Position numbers and translations under genes: made by a program | Notes under the pieces: model-generated | The model's database searches: none | What the model saw: the letters and a program-made list of their open reading frames with translations, nothing else | Told to the model about the DNA's origin: nothing | Shown: positions 1-10,935 of the stretch, piece by piece | Layout: each line of letters begins with the position of its first letter | Numbering within the stretch: position 1 is the stretch's first letter | Assembly (NCBI GenBank): GCA_014843695.1 | Contig: CM026393.1 | Location: forward strand, 9,635,536-9,699,535 | Origin: Archivesica marissinica | Taxonomy: Eukaryota > Mollusca > Bivalvia > Venerida > Vesicomyidae | Reading direction: 5' to 3' | Length of the DNA stretch: 64,000 nucleotides

Positions 1-432
1 TTGTTTTCGTATTTTCTATATATGAATATAAAGAGCCAGAGTCCGGCTATCAGCTGATACAATATTATATATATGTATAACGTTACTAGTATAGTATATA
101 TTACTAAACAGGATAGCTTGCAACGTATCCGTACTAGTAGAGATAGAGTGTGGGATAAGCTAACAATTATTGGAGTGCACCTAAGTTGGTTAGTTCACTC
201 ATTCACACATCTACCTGATTGTCACTCACAATCACTCACCCATAATATTATACACATAGTAGTGAAGACTAGTATATATTATACACATAGTATGGGACCA
301 GGCATATAATATGATATGATTCAGACCAGTATTTTATTACATATGGGAAACAGGTGGTACGCTTGCAGCAGTTTGGAAACATTATAATGTACATGTACTA
401 AATATCAATAATAGTTCCCTTTAACATAAAAT
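1..432 (+). repeat. Dispersed spacer unit, copy 1 (5' end cut by window)
   Basis: This stretch recurs at 2263-2690, and its last third recurs at 9721-9868. Shared landmarks are the AGAGCCAGAGTCCGG block, the ATAGTATGGGACCAGG block and the terminal block ATGTACATGTACTAAATATC. The small open frame at 73-309 is not conserved in the second copy because of indels, so it is not called as coding. The three copies are followed by different sequence after the terminal block, which suggests that block marks an element boundary. Confidence 0.75.
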
Positions 433-2230
433 GACATGCATACAATATTCTACACATGGTCAACGTGCAACACATGCATACAATATTCTACACATGGTCA
501 ACGTGCAACACATGCATACAATATTCTACACATGGTCAACGTGCAACACATGCATACAATATTCTACACATGGTCAACGTGCAACACATGCATACAATAT
601 TCTACACATGGTCAACGTGCAACACATGCATACAATATTCTACACATGGTCAACGTGCAACACATGCATACAATATTCTACACATGGTCAACGTGCAACA
701 CATGCATACAATATTCTACACATGGTCAACGTGCAACACATGCATACAATATTCTACACATGGTCAACGTGCAACACATGCATACAATATTCTACACATG
801 GTCAACGTGCAACACATGCATACAATATTCTACACATGGTCAACGTGCAACACATGCATACAATATTCTACACATGGTCAACGTGCAACACATGCATACA
901 ATATTCTACACATGGTCAACGTGCAACACATGCATACAATATTCTACACATGGTCAACGTGCAATGCATGCATACAATATTCTACACATGGTCAACGTGC
1001 AATGCATGCATACAATATTCTACACATGGTCAACGTGCAACACATGCATACAATATTCTACACATGGTCAACGTGCAACACATGCATACAATATTCTACA
1101 CATGGTCAACGTGCAACACATGCATACAATATTCTACACATGGTCAACGTGCAACACATGCATACAATATTCTACACATGGTCAACGTGCAATGCATGCA
1201 TACAATATTCTACACATGGTCAACGTGCAACACATGCATACAATATTCTACACATGGTCAACGTGCAACACATGCATACAATATTCTACACATGGTCAAC
1301 GTGCAATGCATGCATACAATATTCTACACATGGTCAACGTGCAACACATGCATACAATATTCTACACATGGTCAACGTGCAACACATGCATACAATATTC
1401 TACACATGGTCAACGTGCAACACATGCATACAATATTCTACACATGGTCAACGTGCAACACATGCATACAATATTCTACACATGGTCAACGTGCAACACA
1501 TGCATACAATATTCTACACATGGTCAACGTGCAACACATGCATACAATATTCTACACATGGTCAACGTGCAATGCATGCATACAATATTCTACACATGGT
1601 CAACGTGCAATGCATGCATACAATATTCTACACATGGTCAACGTGCAACACATGCATACAATATTCTACACATGGTCAACGTGCAACACATGCATACAAT
1701 ATTCTACACATGGTCAACGTGCAACACATGCATACAATATTCTACACATGGTCAACGTGCAACACATGCATACAATATTCTACACATGGTCAACGTGCAA
1801 TGCATGCATACAATATTCTACACATGGTCAACGTGCAACACATGCATACAATATTCTACACATGGTCAACGTGCAACACATGCATACAATATTCTACACA
1901 TGGTCAACGTGCAACACATGCATACAATATTCTACACATGGTCAACGTGCAACACATGCATACAATATTCTACACATGGTCAACGTGCAACACATGCATA
2001 CAATATTCTACACATGGTCAACGTGCAACACATGCATACAATATTCTACACATGGTCAACGTGCAATGCATGCATACAATATTCTACACATGGTCAACGT
2101 GCAACACATGCATACAATATTCTACACATGGTCAACGTGCAACACATGCATACAATATTCTACACATGGTCAACGTGCAACACATGCATACAATATTCTA
2201 CACATGGTCAACGTGCAACACATGCATATG
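433..2230. repeat. 38-bp tandem satellite, about 47 copies
   Basis: The head-to-tail unit contains CATGCATACAATATTC and ACACATGGTCAACGTGCAA. Copies are almost identical; the main variant replaces ACACATGC with ATGCATGC. All three plus-strand frames stay open because the unit has no stop codon and 38 is not a multiple of 3, so each frame repeats every 38 residues. No coding function is inferred. Confidence 0.97.
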
Positions 2231-2702
2231 TAGACTGGGGAGTTTAAGATATGACAAACTCTGGTTGTTTTCGTATTTTCGTATATATGAATATAAAGAG
2301 CCAGAGTCCGGCATCAGCTGATACAATATTATATATATGTATAAAGTTACTAGTATAGTATATATTAACGTAAACAGGATAGCTTTGCAACGTATCCGTT
2401 TGACTAGTAGAGATAGAGTGTGGGATAAGGCTTAACAAGTTAGTTGGAAAGTGCACCTACTTAGTTGAGTTAGTTCACTCATTCACACATCGACCTGATT
2501 GTCACACACAATAGTAGTGAAGACTAGTATATATTATACAAGACATAGTATGGAACCAGGCATATAATTATGATATGATTCAGACCAGTGATTTTATTAG
2601 GCCATATAGGAAACTATTGGTGGTACGCTGCAGCATTTGGAAAATTATATGTACATGTACTAAATATCAATATTCTACACATTAGATAAATATGACATGG
2701 GT
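2231..2702 (+). repeat. Dispersed spacer unit, copy 2
   Basis: This is the second copy of the sequence at 1-432, lying between two blocks of the 38-bp satellite. It differs from copy 1 mainly by 1-3 nt insertions and deletions rather than substitutions. Near its start ACTCTGGTT and AGCCAGAGT form a short imperfect inverted repeat. Confidence 0.8.
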
Positions 2703-4063
2703 CATGCATACAATATTCTACACATGGTCAACGTGCAACACATGCATACAATATTCTACACATGGTCAACGTGCAACACATGCATACAATATTCTACACA
2801 TGGTCAACGTGCAACACATGCATACAATATTCTACACATGGTCAACGTGCAATGCATGCATACAATATTCTACACATGGTCAACGTGCAACACATGCATA
2901 CAATATTCTACACATGGTCAACGTGCAACACATGCATACAATATTCTACACATGGTCAACGTGCAACACATGCATACAATATTCTACACATGGTCAACGT
3001 GCAACACATGCATACAATATTCTACACATGGTCAACGTGCAACACATGCATACAATATTCTACNNNNNNNNNNNNNNNNNNNNNNNNNNNNNNNNNNNNN
3101 NNNNNNNNNNNNNNNNNNNNNNNNNNNNNNNNNNNNNNNNNNNNNNNNNNNNNNNNNNNNNNNNNNNNNNNNNNNNNNNNNNNNNNNNNNNNNNNNNNNN
3201 NNNNNNNNNNNNNNNNNNNNNNNNNNNNNNNNNNNNNNNNNNNNNNNNNNNNNNNNNNNNNNNNNNNNNNNNNNNNNNNNNNNNNNNNNNNNNNNNNNNN
3301 NNNNNNNNNNNNNNNNNNNNNNNNNNNNNNNNNNNNNNNNNNNNNNNNNNNNNNNNNNNNNNNNNNNNNNNNNNNNNNNNNNNNNNNNNNNNNNNNNNNN
3401 NNNNNNNNNNNNNNNNNNNNNNNNNNNNNNNNNNNNNNNNNNNNNNNNNNNNNNNNNNNNNNNNNNNNNNNNNNNNNNNNNNNNNNNNNNNNNNNNNNNN
3501 NNNNNNNNNNNNNNNNNNNNNNNNNNNNNNNNNNNNNNNNNNNNNNNNNNNNNNNNNNNNNNNNNNNNNNNNNNNNNNNNNNNNNNNNNNNNNNNNNNNN
3601 NNNNNNNNNNNNNNNNNNNNNNNNNNNNNNNNNNNNNNNNNNNNNNNNNNNNNNNNNNNNNNNNNNNNNNNNNNNNNNNNNNNNNNNNNNNNNNNNNNNN
3701 NNNNNNNNNNNNNNNNNNNNNNNNNNNNNNNNNNNNNNNNNNNNNNNNNNNNNNNNNNNNNNNNNNNNNNNNNNNNNNNNNNNNNNNNNNNNNNNNNNNN
3801 NNNNNNNNNNNNNNNNNNNNNNNNNNNNNNNNNNNNNNNNNNNNNNNNNNNNNNNNNNNNNNNNNNNNNNNNNNNNNNNNNNNNNNNNNNNNNNNNNNNN
3901 NNNNNNNNNNNNNNNNNNNNNNNNNNNNNNNNNNNNNNNNNNNNNNNNNNNNNNNNNNNNNNNNNNNNNNNNNNNNNNNNNNNNNNNNNNNNNNNNNNNN
4001 NNNNNNNNNNNNNNNNNNNNNNNNNNNNNNNNNNNNNNNNNNNNNNNNNNNNNNNNNNNNNNN
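2703..4063. repeat. Second block of 38-bp satellite, running into a 1000-N gap
   Basis: About 9.5 further copies of the same 38-bp unit occupy 2703-3063. The sequence then becomes exactly 1000 N (3064-4063), a nominal scaffold gap. The true array length is unknown. Confidence 0.95.
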
Positions 4064-4560
4064 CCTAGGCAGATGAGGAGAAAGAACAGACACTAAAGAG
4101 ATTTCCAAGTGTGTATCTCTAATATTTGCAAAGTGGAGATTGTGTGACAGGGTTAATAGGGGCAAACTCTGTAACCACTGGGTGCATTTGACATATTGCA
4201 CCAGTCAGGGTACTTAGAAGAGGAGACACAGTCATGTGTCCTTGCTGTGACACACTAGAGGAGTAGAATAAAACAGTTACATAAAACAACAGTTAATAAT
4301 TTAGTGTTTTAACAGTTATTAGTGTTAACAAAGTTAAAAATAGATTTTGGAATTATATCTTATATTTGAACTGTTTGGAAAAACACCACATAATTAATTA
4401 AGAGTGCCTAATTCACTGTTACCCAAGAGTTACCGGAATTGGGTCACATGTAAAATTACGGACAAATTTACAGTAGTTCAAAATAAATCGTGATTACTCT
4501 TTGGAAACACATGCATTTATATTGAAATTTGATGCAACATGTTGGAAAAGGATTTGTTGA
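4064..4560. other. Unassigned AT-rich sequence between gap and LINE
   Basis: About 500 bp without a recognisable gene, repeat or RNA. It could contain the 3' untranslated tail of the adjacent minus-strand LINE or older host sequence. No poly(A) or short-repeat tail is visible to fix the LINE end. Confidence 0.4.
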
Positions 4561-4724
4561 CTAAGATATGTATACGTCTTTGTATATTTTACAAATTATT
4601 ATGCAAATTTTAATGAGTGTTTCGTATCCTACCGGAATGAGGACCCTCTCTGTTCTGGTTCTGGTTAGTAACGTTGCAGGGCCTTTCAGCGTAGACGCAA
4701 CGGGAGAGAGAGTGTGGGAGTCTT

Positions 4725-6344
4725 CTAGTCCCACTTGTGGACAGCTGTTTTGAAGCTGCCGACTGCACTCGCGCATGCAACACTATCATCCAGTTTATTC
4801 CAGTCAATAATAGTCTGTGGGAAGAATGACTGTCTATATTGTTTTGTCCTACACTGCACTGGCACAAAACACCTAGAGTGGTTCACAGTTTGTCTATCTA
4901 TGATGTTGTCAGTATTATAGCCACTAAATGTCTTGTGGGTTACTTTACGTTTGTTCTTTCGTACTGGTGTCAAAAAGTCATGGCTTGCCAGGGCTGGTAC
5001 CAGCCCCTCGACCACCTTATAGAAGAATATCAGACGATTCGCCTTCCTTCGGTCCTGGAGGGATGGAAGCCTCAAGTCATGGAGCATTCGAGTGACGCAC
5101 CCTGTAGAATTGGTGGTGTAGTCTCCTGATATGAACCTGGCGGCCTGTCTCTGTACTTTCTCAAGTTTGTCGGTGTCCTTCTGGTGGTAGGGGTCCCATA
5201 TAATAGAGCTGTATTCTAATGTGGAGCGTACTAGCGAAAGGTAGGCTGTTCTGCGACAAGATTCGGGGCATTGCTTTAGGTTTCTGCGGAGAAAGCCCAA
5301 GGTTGAGTTTGCTTTCTTCGTGATCTTGGTGATATGTGAGCTCCATTTGAGGTCTTCTGCTATCGTCACTCCAAGGTAGGGGTTTTCTGGGACCTGCTGT
5401 AAGATGTGGTTGTCCAGCTGATAGAAGTTGGAGGACTTCTGGTTTATGCTCATAATGTAGCACTTTTTAGCATTAAACCTCATTCCCCAGGTATCTGCCC
5501 ATGCTTCTAGTTGGCGTAAATCTTCTTGAAGGGTTTCGTGGTCTTCCCTGTTTTTGATGTTGCGGTATAGGAGACAGTCATCGGCGAACAAACGTACTGT
5601 GGATTTGACAGACTCTGGGAGATCATTAATGTGGCAGAGAAATAGTAGTGGGCCGAGCACTGTGCCTTGTGGGACACCGGAGTCGACAGTAGCTGTTTCT
5701 GATTCCTCTCCCTCAACAACAACCCTCATACTTCTGTTGGTGAGAAAGTCCCTGAGCCAGTGGTGTATGCTGCCGGTGATGCCATACTGTTCCAGTTTGT
5801 GTAGGAGTTTTCGGTGTGGTACGGTATCAAATGCCTTGCTGAAATCTAGGATGGCCATGTCGATTTGAGAGCCCGAGTCAGTCTTGGCAAGGAGGTCATG
5901 TACAGTTGTTACAAGTTGAGTTTCGCAGGAGAAACCAGAGCGGAATCCGTGGTTTAATGATGTTAAGATGTTGTTGATTTCTAGATGTTCCATGATGTGT
6001 TTGCAGATGATGTGTTCTAGCAATTTACATGTTACACAGGTCAGGGAAACGGGTCGATAGTTTTCGGCAAGGTGGACATCGCCTTTCTTAAAGACTGGGG
6101 ATACAAACGCGTTTTTCCAGTCAGTAGGGAGTCTTCCGGTGTCAATGGAAAGTTGGAAGATGGTACTTATTGCAGGTGCTAGCTGGCAAGCACAGGTCTT
6201 CAACACCAGGTTGGGGATCATGTCCGGACCCTTGGATTTGGCAGTGTTGATAGCCAGGAGAAGATGCTCAACGCCCTTCGTAGTAATGTTGAGCGTGGGA
6301 ATGGCTTTCCGACTTCTCTTGTTGGTGTCGGGTATCGTCGTCAT
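4725..6344 (-). pseudogene. LINE reverse transcriptase segment
   Basis: This 539-residue segment carries the full run of non-LTR reverse transcriptase motifs. SKGPD lies at about residues 37-41, NYRPVSLT at 95-102, the motif A core DFSKAFDTVPH at 167-177 with the first catalytic Asp, GVPQGTVLGPLLF at 223-235 and the FADD box at 253-256. A C-terminal region with LEKVQRQAARFI and a final DWNKL motif is typical of jockey/CR1/Rex LINEs. The enzyme would copy the element RNA at nicked target DNA. The catalytic residues are intact, but the endonuclease lies upstream in other frames, so the ORF is broken. The first Met at 6344 lies within the ORF2 linker and is unlikely to be a real start. Confidence 0.9.
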
Positions 6345-6404
6345 CCTTGGTGAAGACAGACCTAAACTGGTCGACTAGAATCTGAGCCTTGTCCTTGCTG
6401 TTGT

Positions 6405-6818
6405 TCAGTAACCTTCCCATCTTCTTGAGAGGAGCCACACCAAGTCACCAATACTGTCCTGTCTGCGTGATTTGACATACCTCCAGAATGGCTTGGTGTT
6501 GTTGTCGTCAAGTCCCTTCTGGATTGTGTCGTTGATGTGGTTTATCTCTGCTTTCTTAAAGGCCTTTTTGCAGTCCTTCTGGTATAACTTGAAGGCGCCC
6601 CACTGGTTGGTCTTCTTGGCATGCTTGTACATCCTGGACTTTCTTCTCGTCATCCTCTTCAGGTCTCTGCTAAGCCATGGTAGTGATTTTCTTTTCTTAC
6701 TAAGCTTGGTAGGAATATTCGTGGCCATAGATTTCTCAATACCAGATTTGAGGGTGTCCCAGAGTGACTGAACAGAGTTATTGGCCTCACTGATGACCGT
6801 CTTAGAAAGGTGTTCCAA
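6405..6818 (-). pseudogene. LINE ORF2 linker between endonuclease and reverse transcriptase
   Basis: This 137-residue, Lys-rich segment contains SLPWLSRDLKRMTRRKSRMY and a KPFWRYVKSRRQD motif, both typical of the region just before the reverse transcriptase in jockey/CR1 LINEs. It ends early: near 6430 the conserved continuation moves to another frame (a VAPLKK segment followed by an acidic TKDDDD stretch). It is therefore an internal piece of one broken ORF. Confidence 0.75.
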
Positions 6819-6920
6819 TGGAATCCATGTCTTGTTGTATACTATTCCAATTCGCTTTTGAGTAGATAAAGATTTTCCGTGGTTTCTGTTTGTTATTCTG
6901 GGGAACGATGTTAATGTCCG

Positions 6921-7778
6921 TTACAACCATGGCGTGATCACTAATGCCGGGTCAAAAGATGACGTTTTGACGAGTGAGGGATTGTTGGTGAACACCAGGT
7001 CGAGCATATTGTTGTCTCGTGTTGGTTGGTTGTGGACTTGGGTAAGGCGGTGTTCTATAGATAGGTCAATCAGGGCTTGTTGGACATCTCTGTCAGACGC
7101 TCCTTTGGTAGTTACCAAGTTGGACCAGTCAATGTCTGGGCAGTTGAAGTCGCCTGCCAGGATAATATGTTTCTCTCGCGGTGAGTTGGTAAGCTGACGT
7201 ATGGATTCGTCGAGCTGGCGGATGACGTTCATGTTACGATGTGGCATATAGAAAGAACAGAGATAGAGATCTTTACCTTTCCATGTTTTGATCTTCGACC
7301 AGACGATTTCGCAATCTGTAGTTAGCTGTGGCTGGGCATCAGTAACATAACTGTCCCTCACAGCAGTAAACACTCCTCCTCCGACCCCAGAAGATCTATC
7401 ATTTCGATGAACAGTCAGTTCAGGTGGGAATATCTCACTCGACTTGATGGCATTTTTGTCTTGGACTTGGCCTGGTTTTACTCCCCTGAGCCAAGATTCT
7501 GTTCCACATACTAGATCAGGCTTTATATATTCTAAGGCGGCAGTAAATTCAGAGCGGTTAGTACGTACGCTGCAGCAGTTAACTGTAAGGAGTCTCGCGT
7601 TGGATTTGTTGCGGGGGATGTCATGTTCCCTGTGGCTGGAGGTACGGTGTGAAGTGGAGTTGGACTGCATGCATACTATCAGTCGAGGGTGGCCTGTGCC
7701 TACGTCTGGACGGGGATCCGTTGAAATGCGGACTGCTGGCATGCAGCGGGCTGAAGCAGGATGTCGAAATCGAGTCAA
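6921..7778 (-). pseudogene. LINE endonuclease (EEP fold) segment
   Basis: The segment has 285 residues. From about residue 62 it matches an endonuclease/exonuclease/phosphatase domain: LLTVNCCS (Asn at 67), CGTESWL (metal-binding Glu at 94), GVGGGV, AGDFNCPDIDW (Asp 210 and Asn 212) and NMLDLVFTN (Asp 260). The last catalytic box, SDHAMVV, lies in another frame directly after residue 278, so one base has been lost or missed near 6950. This domain nicks target DNA to prime reverse transcription. The first 60 residues are Ser/His/Arg-rich and may be 5' UTR. Confidence 0.85.
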
Positions 7779-7821
7779 ACGAGGCGTCTATATCATACAG
7801 AGGTGTAAAGATGTTTGATGT

Positions 7822-8979
7822 ATGGAGTTCAAAGCTGTTAAACGTAAAGCTGTCAACATTTATGCTATTGCATCTGCAGCAATGCCAGATGACGCTACTG
7901 CGGAAATATTTCGTGCAAATTGGGGTTTTGCACACTACAAACATTGTTTTTGTTTTCATGTTCATGAAAAATATCTTATGCTTCAGAAACTGTACTCACA
8001 CGGTGCATGGCTTGATGTTAAAAGACTAGAGAACTGCCCTAATCTTTGTAGCGCTGCCAAGATGATACCGGACATTGTCAGAAACTCCAAATCCAAGAAC
8101 ACGAATAAGAAGTACGACGGCTACTTCCTTAAATTTGCTAAATGGTGTGAAACAAATAAACTACATTACTTACCTGCTAAAGCATCGACAGTCTGCGTAT
8201 TTATGAGTGAACTAGTGACTAAGAAAAGCAGTTCTTCGGTTATAGACAGTTATTACCACAGTATAAAATGGAAACACGATGTGTCCTTATGTAGAGTTAA
8301 TCCTTGTGATAATAAATTAACAAAAATGAGACACGAGGGTTGCAGGAGACTATGTGGACAAGCAGTTAAACAAAAGCAACCTGTAACAGTGGCCATCATG
8401 AACAAAGTCGTAGATCATTATATGTGTGTTATGTTTGTTCTTGGATTTTCAGGTTTTTTCCGTTACAGTGAGTTAGGCTCTATTAGAATGAACGACATTA
8501 CTTTTAATGACGATCATGTTTGCATTCAAATCTGTAAAAGTAAAACAGATCAACGGAAAAAGGGGGAAGATGTTATTATAGCCAAAACAGACAATAAATT
8601 ATGTCCGGTATCTTGGCTTAAGAAATATATAGCTGTAGCTGGTTTAGCTTTTTCATCCGATGATTATTTATTTTCGAGACTCAGATGTTTTAAGAAAACC
8701 TGGAAATACGTCCTAGCAAATCCTGCAATTCCATTATCGTATACTAGGGCTAGGGAAATCTTCTTGGAAGCGCTGGGTTCCGTGGGAGAGGATCCACGTA
8801 ACTTTGGACTACATAGTCTGAGAAGCGGCGGCGCGTCGGCCCTTGCCAACAGTGGCAATTGCGAAGATCCGACAGTGTTGAATAAACATGGTCGATGGAA
8901 GTCCAGTGCTTCCTCGGACAGATACATACATTATAGTGTTAAGAATAGATTAAAGGCGTCACTAAATTTAGGAATATAA
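7822..8979 (+). CDS. Tyrosine recombinase of a DIRS/Ngaro- or Crypton-type element
   Basis: The intact 385-residue ORF has two parts. An N-terminal helical core-binding-type region includes NTNKKYDGYFLKFAKWCE (about 93-110), and the C-terminal catalytic domain shows the tyrosine recombinase signature. That signature is Arg 214 in GFFRYSEL, a Lys at 239-241 in CKSKTDQRKKG, His 331 and Arg 334 in LHSLRSGG, the HGRW box at 356-359 and the nucleophile region DRYIHYS, where Tyr 368 or 371 is the candidate. Such enzymes integrate circular element DNA by strand exchange. The interval between the VVDHY and MCVMFVLGF segments looks short, so a small internal deletion is possible. No reverse transcriptase is present on this strand. 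A direct repeat follows the gene (9017-9115 and 9609-9719), which favours a 5'-truncated Ngaro/DIRS element over a Crypton. Confidence 0.88.
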   Translation: MEFKAVKRKAVNIYAIASAAMPDDATAEIFRANWGFAHYKHCFCFHVHEKYLMLQKLYSHGAWLDVKRLENCPNLCSAAKMIPDIVRNSKSKNTNKKYDGYFLKFAKWCETNKLHYLPAKASTVCVFMSELVTKKSSSSVIDSYYHSIKWKHDVSLCRVNPCDNKLTKMRHEGCRRLCGQAVKQKQPVTVAIMNKVVDHYMCVMFVLGFSGFFRYSELGSIRMNDITFNDDHVCIQICKSKTDQRKKGEDVIIAKTDNKLCPVSWLKKYIAVAGLAFSSDDYLFSRLRCFKKTWKYVLANPAIPLSYTRAREIFLEALGSVGEDPRNFGLHSLRSGGASALANSGNCEDPTVLNKHGRWKSSASSDRYIHYSVKNRLKASLNLGI

Positions 8980-9016
8980 CTGTCAACTTAGACTACCAAA
9001 CCACTTCTTTGTGCTC

Positions 9017-9719
9017 GAACGGTAACGACCCGCATTCTAATTTAAAGCGTGTTTGTGTTTTAATCAGGAAAGAAAATATTTATTTTCGGACGAACCCAGA
9101 GAGGGAGACAATAATGTCTTTTCTTTTCGCTACGCCGTGTAGTTGTGCACGCGGTGCACGAGGTTTAGGCGCTATAGCGTGATATACGCTCGGAAGAATT
9201 TGGGGTAAAATATGGTCTGATTATCATTCGAAGGTCGGCTACCGTAGAGCTAGGAGAACTTGGGTGCAATTAATTCCACGTGATAATGTGAATTAAGTCT
9301 ACACTTTAACAATGTACGGGGTTCTGTAAAATTGCACGTTAAATTAATGTCATCTTAATGTCTTTAGACATTATTCTAGGGAAATAGGCCTACAGTGCGA
9401 GACATATAATATAGCGGGATAATATAGCAACAGTACATACAGACTTTGTATCAGTTGAAAAAGCTAAGTCACAATATGTATTAGTAGATATATAATATTG
9501 ATGTATTTCAAATAATTATATTTAGCTTATGACAATATTATGCATACATTGAATCATAATATGATTCGCCATTACATTTGTTAACATGCTAGCATGTACA
9601 CATTAAATGAACGGTAACGACCCGCATTCTAATTTAAAGCGTGTTTGTGTTTTAATCTAGACGGGGTTCAGGAAAGAAAATATTTATTTTCGGACGAACC
9701 CAGAGAGGGAGACAATAAT
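9017..9719 (+). repeat. Split direct repeat downstream of the recombinase
   Basis: A segment starting GAACGGTAACGACCCGC and ending GGGAGACAATAAT occurs at 9017-9115 and again at 9609-9719. The copies are nearly identical apart from 12 extra bases (TAGACGGGGTTC) in the second. The 493 bp between them (9116-9608) show no gene. Repeats placed this way after a recombinase ORF match the B1-A2-B2 end of Ngaro/DIRS elements; the matching A1 copy upstream is not in the window. The second repeat stops where the dispersed spacer begins, marking an element end near 9719. Confidence 0.75.
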
Positions 9720-9720
9720 A

Positions 9721-9868
9721 TACAAAGACATAGTATGGGACCAGGCTATATAATTATGATATGATTCAGACCAGTGATTTTATTAGGCCATATAGGGGAA
9801 ACTATTGGGTGGTATGCTTGCAGCAGGGTTTGGAAATATTATGATGTACATGTACTAAATATCAATGA
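9721..9868 (+). repeat. Dispersed spacer unit, copy 3 (3' third only)
   Basis: The sequence matches the last third of the spacer at 1-432 and 2263-2690, from the ACATAGTATGGGACCAGG block to the same terminal TGTACTAAATATCAAT block. The recombinase element abuts it, so it probably inserted into a spacer copy. The missing left two thirds would be expected on the far side of the insertion or in the 3-4 kb gap. Confidence 0.75.
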
Positions 9869-9937
9869 TTATTATGTATTTACTAACTTATTATAGATTA
9901 TAACTAAATATGCGGAGAAGAAATACAGATTAATATG

Positions 9938-10935
9938 ACCATTCCTCGACACCATCATATGTAGCACCATTCCTCGACACCATCCTCGGTAACACCATTC
10001 CTCGACACCATCCTCGGTAACACCATTCCTCGACACCATCCTCGATAACACCACTCCTCGACACCATCCTCGGTAGCATCATTCCTCGACACCACCATCT
10101 GTAGCACCATTCCTCGACACTATCCTCGGTAACACAATTCCTCGACACCATCATCTGTAGCACCATTCCTCGACACTATACTCGTTAGCACCATTCCTCG
10201 ACATTATCCTCGTTAGCACCATTCCTCGACACCATGCTCCGTAGCACCATTCCTCGACACCATCATCTGTAGCACCATTCCTCGACACCATCATCTGTAG
10301 CACCATTCCTCGACACTATCCTCGTTGACACCATTCCTCGACACCATCATCGGTAGCACCATTTATCGTCACCATCCTCGGTAGCACCATTCCTCGACAC
10401 CATTCTCGGTGACACCATTTCTCAACACCATCCTCTGTAACACCATTCCTCGACACTATCCTCGGTAGCACCATTCCTCGACACCATCCTCGGTAGCACC
10501 ATTCCTCGACACTATCCTCGGTAGCACCATTCCTCGACACCATCCTCGGTAACACCATTCCTCGACACCATCCTCGGTAACACCATTCCTCGACACCATC
10601 ATCTGTAGCACCATTCCTCGACACTATCCTCGGTAGCACCATTCCTCGACACCATCCTCGGTAACACCAGTCCTCGACACCATCCTCGGTAGCACCATTC
10701 CTCGACACTATCCTCGGTAGCACCATTCCTCGACACTATCCTCGCCATTCCTCGACACCATCCTCGTAGCTGCATTCCTCGACACCATCCTCGGTAGCAC
10801 CATTCCTCGACACCATCCTTGGTAGCACCATTCCACGACACCATCCTCGGTAATACCATTCCTCGACACCATCCTCGGAAACACCATTCCTCGAAACCAT
10901 CCTTGGTAACACCATTATTCGACACTATCCTCTGT
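9938..10935. repeat. 28-bp tandem array, about 35 copies
   Basis: The unit contains ACCATTCCTCGACACCATCC followed by TCGGTAGC, with frequent single-base variants. The minus strand stays open in frames with a 28-residue period, which is an artefact. The array runs without a break into a LINE reverse transcriptase relic at 10936. Confidence 0.95.

Larger units (their letters stand above)
4560..7800 (-). mobile_element. Jockey/CR1-type non-LTR retrotransposon, frameshifted
   Basis: Three consecutive minus-strand open segments form the standard order of a LINE ORF2: apurinic-type endonuclease (6921-7778), linker (6405-6818) and reverse transcriptase with C-terminal extension (4725-6344). Frameshifts near 6950, 6430 and 6345 separate them, so this copy is probably dead unless the indels are assembly errors. 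The 3' end is not clearly defined; about 160 bp of probable 3' UTR follow the stop at 4725. Its 5' end meets the plus-strand recombinase gene at about 7800, head to head. Assignment to the jockey superfamily rests on motif pattern alone. Confidence 0.85.

Noticed and set aside
431..2321. Three overlapping open frames of about 600 codons on the plus strand
   Set aside because: All are readings of one stop-free 38-bp unit in three frames; no family resemblance and no start context.
2692..4201. Long frames crossing the first N gap
   Set aside because: They are open only because N cannot encode a stop.
4839..6378. Plus-strand frames overlapping the LINE
   Set aside because: Antisense shadows of the reverse transcriptase segment.
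9938..10935. Possible CRISPR array because of regular repeats
   Set aside because: Units are contiguous without unique spacers, no cas genes, and the context is an animal genome; the same applies to all arrays here.
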